This document shows positions 63,765-64,000 of a DNA stretch of 64,000 nt, one piece after another (the first letter of the stretch is position 1; the number at the start of each line of letters is the position of its first letter). Under the pieces are notes generated by a model that had not been told where the DNA came from, made no database searches, and worked only from the letters and a program-made list of their open reading frames with translations. The stretch lies in contig CAJINV010000005.1 in assembly GCA_905178155.1 (NCBI GenBank), positions 2,792,054 to 2,856,053 of the forward strand, given 5' to 3'. This DNA is from Amoebophrya sp. A120. Taxonomy: Eukaryota; Sar; Dinophyceae; Syndiniales; Amoebophryaceae. A program made the translations under genes and the position numbers.

Positions 63765-64000
63765 GTTGTTTACCGGTCGTCGCCACTATCGAAAAGAACT
63801 AGCACGTAACAGCGGAAACCTGTGGCGTGGAGGAGGAGTACACACACACGAAGGCTGCAGACGGCGCTAGTACGTGCATACGAGCCTATGCGAAAACGAG
63901 TTCTTTTGTTTTGCGAGTCCGAGTTCAAACTTTGCCGACCAAATTTGCGATCCTCTCCTGTGCGTGCTTTGTTTTTGTATCGATTGCGACACTTCGCTCA
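63765..64000. other. Upstream flank of gene 9
   Basis: 236 bp before the minus-strand start at 63764; no gene or repeat seen. Confidence 0.5.

Noticed and set aside
1-64000. Dinoflagellate spliced-leader genes, tRNA or rRNA genes
   Set aside because: No spliced-leader sequence, tRNA T-loop/anticodon pattern or rRNA block was found on reading either strand; short or divergent copies could be missed without a search tool.

Overview
This window looks nuclear and protist, most likely alveolate. My best guess is a dinoflagellate of the syndinian (Amoebophrya-like) type. The grounds are multi-exon genes in the standard code, long low-complexity Ser/Gln/Glu-rich inserts, seven consecutive plus-strand genes followed by two minus-strand genes, and above all a heavy load of introner-like introns. 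The organism call is inference. No rRNA, tRNA, CRISPR or prokaryotic operon signal was seen.

Layout, plus strand: (1) 2-3813, a GT-A glycosyltransferase-like gene, 5' end cut by the window. (2) 4188-6755, an intronless GT10 alpha-fucosyltransferase. (3) 7199-11260, a Gpt2/Sct1-type glycerol-3-phosphate acyltransferase in five exons. (4) 11956-14717, a membrane-anchored M14 zinc carboxypeptidase, followed by 4 kb of repeat-rich DNA holding two more copies of its 3' end. (5) 18816-20947, a membrane protein of unknown role. (6) 21969-33465, a very large signal-peptide-bearing protein kinase in about 12 exons. (7) 45357-52053, a large secretory protein with O-fucosyltransferase-like motifs. Minus strand: (8) 54238-56599 and (9) 58684-63764, two proteins I cannot assign. 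Three of the nine genes look like glycosyltransferases, two of them of fucosyltransferase type, and four carry signal peptides or membrane segments. A secretory/glycosylation theme is therefore plausible, but nothing shows a shared pathway.

The remarkable feature is the intron complement. About 20 introns (115-336 nt) lack GT-AG ends and are mobile-element-like. They start 5'-TAT and end ATA-3', have terminal inverted repeats (TIRs), and sit between 5-bp direct repeats. Removing the element plus one copy of the direct repeat restores the reading frame in every case checked. At least six families with unrelated TIRs share this plan. About ten GT-AG introns coexist with them. Two larger intronic insertions (1.3 kb in gene 1, 3.6 kb in gene 6) have TIRs but are flanked by 39-42 bp duplications of coding sequence. 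Similar long flank duplications accompany insertions at the 5' end of gene 7 and the 3' end of gene 4.

Positions 28965-36154 recur as 36156-43345, separated by a single N and with one noticed mismatch. I treat this as a probable scaffolding artefact. If so, the true region is about 7.2 kb shorter and the second copy of the kinase 3' exon is not real.
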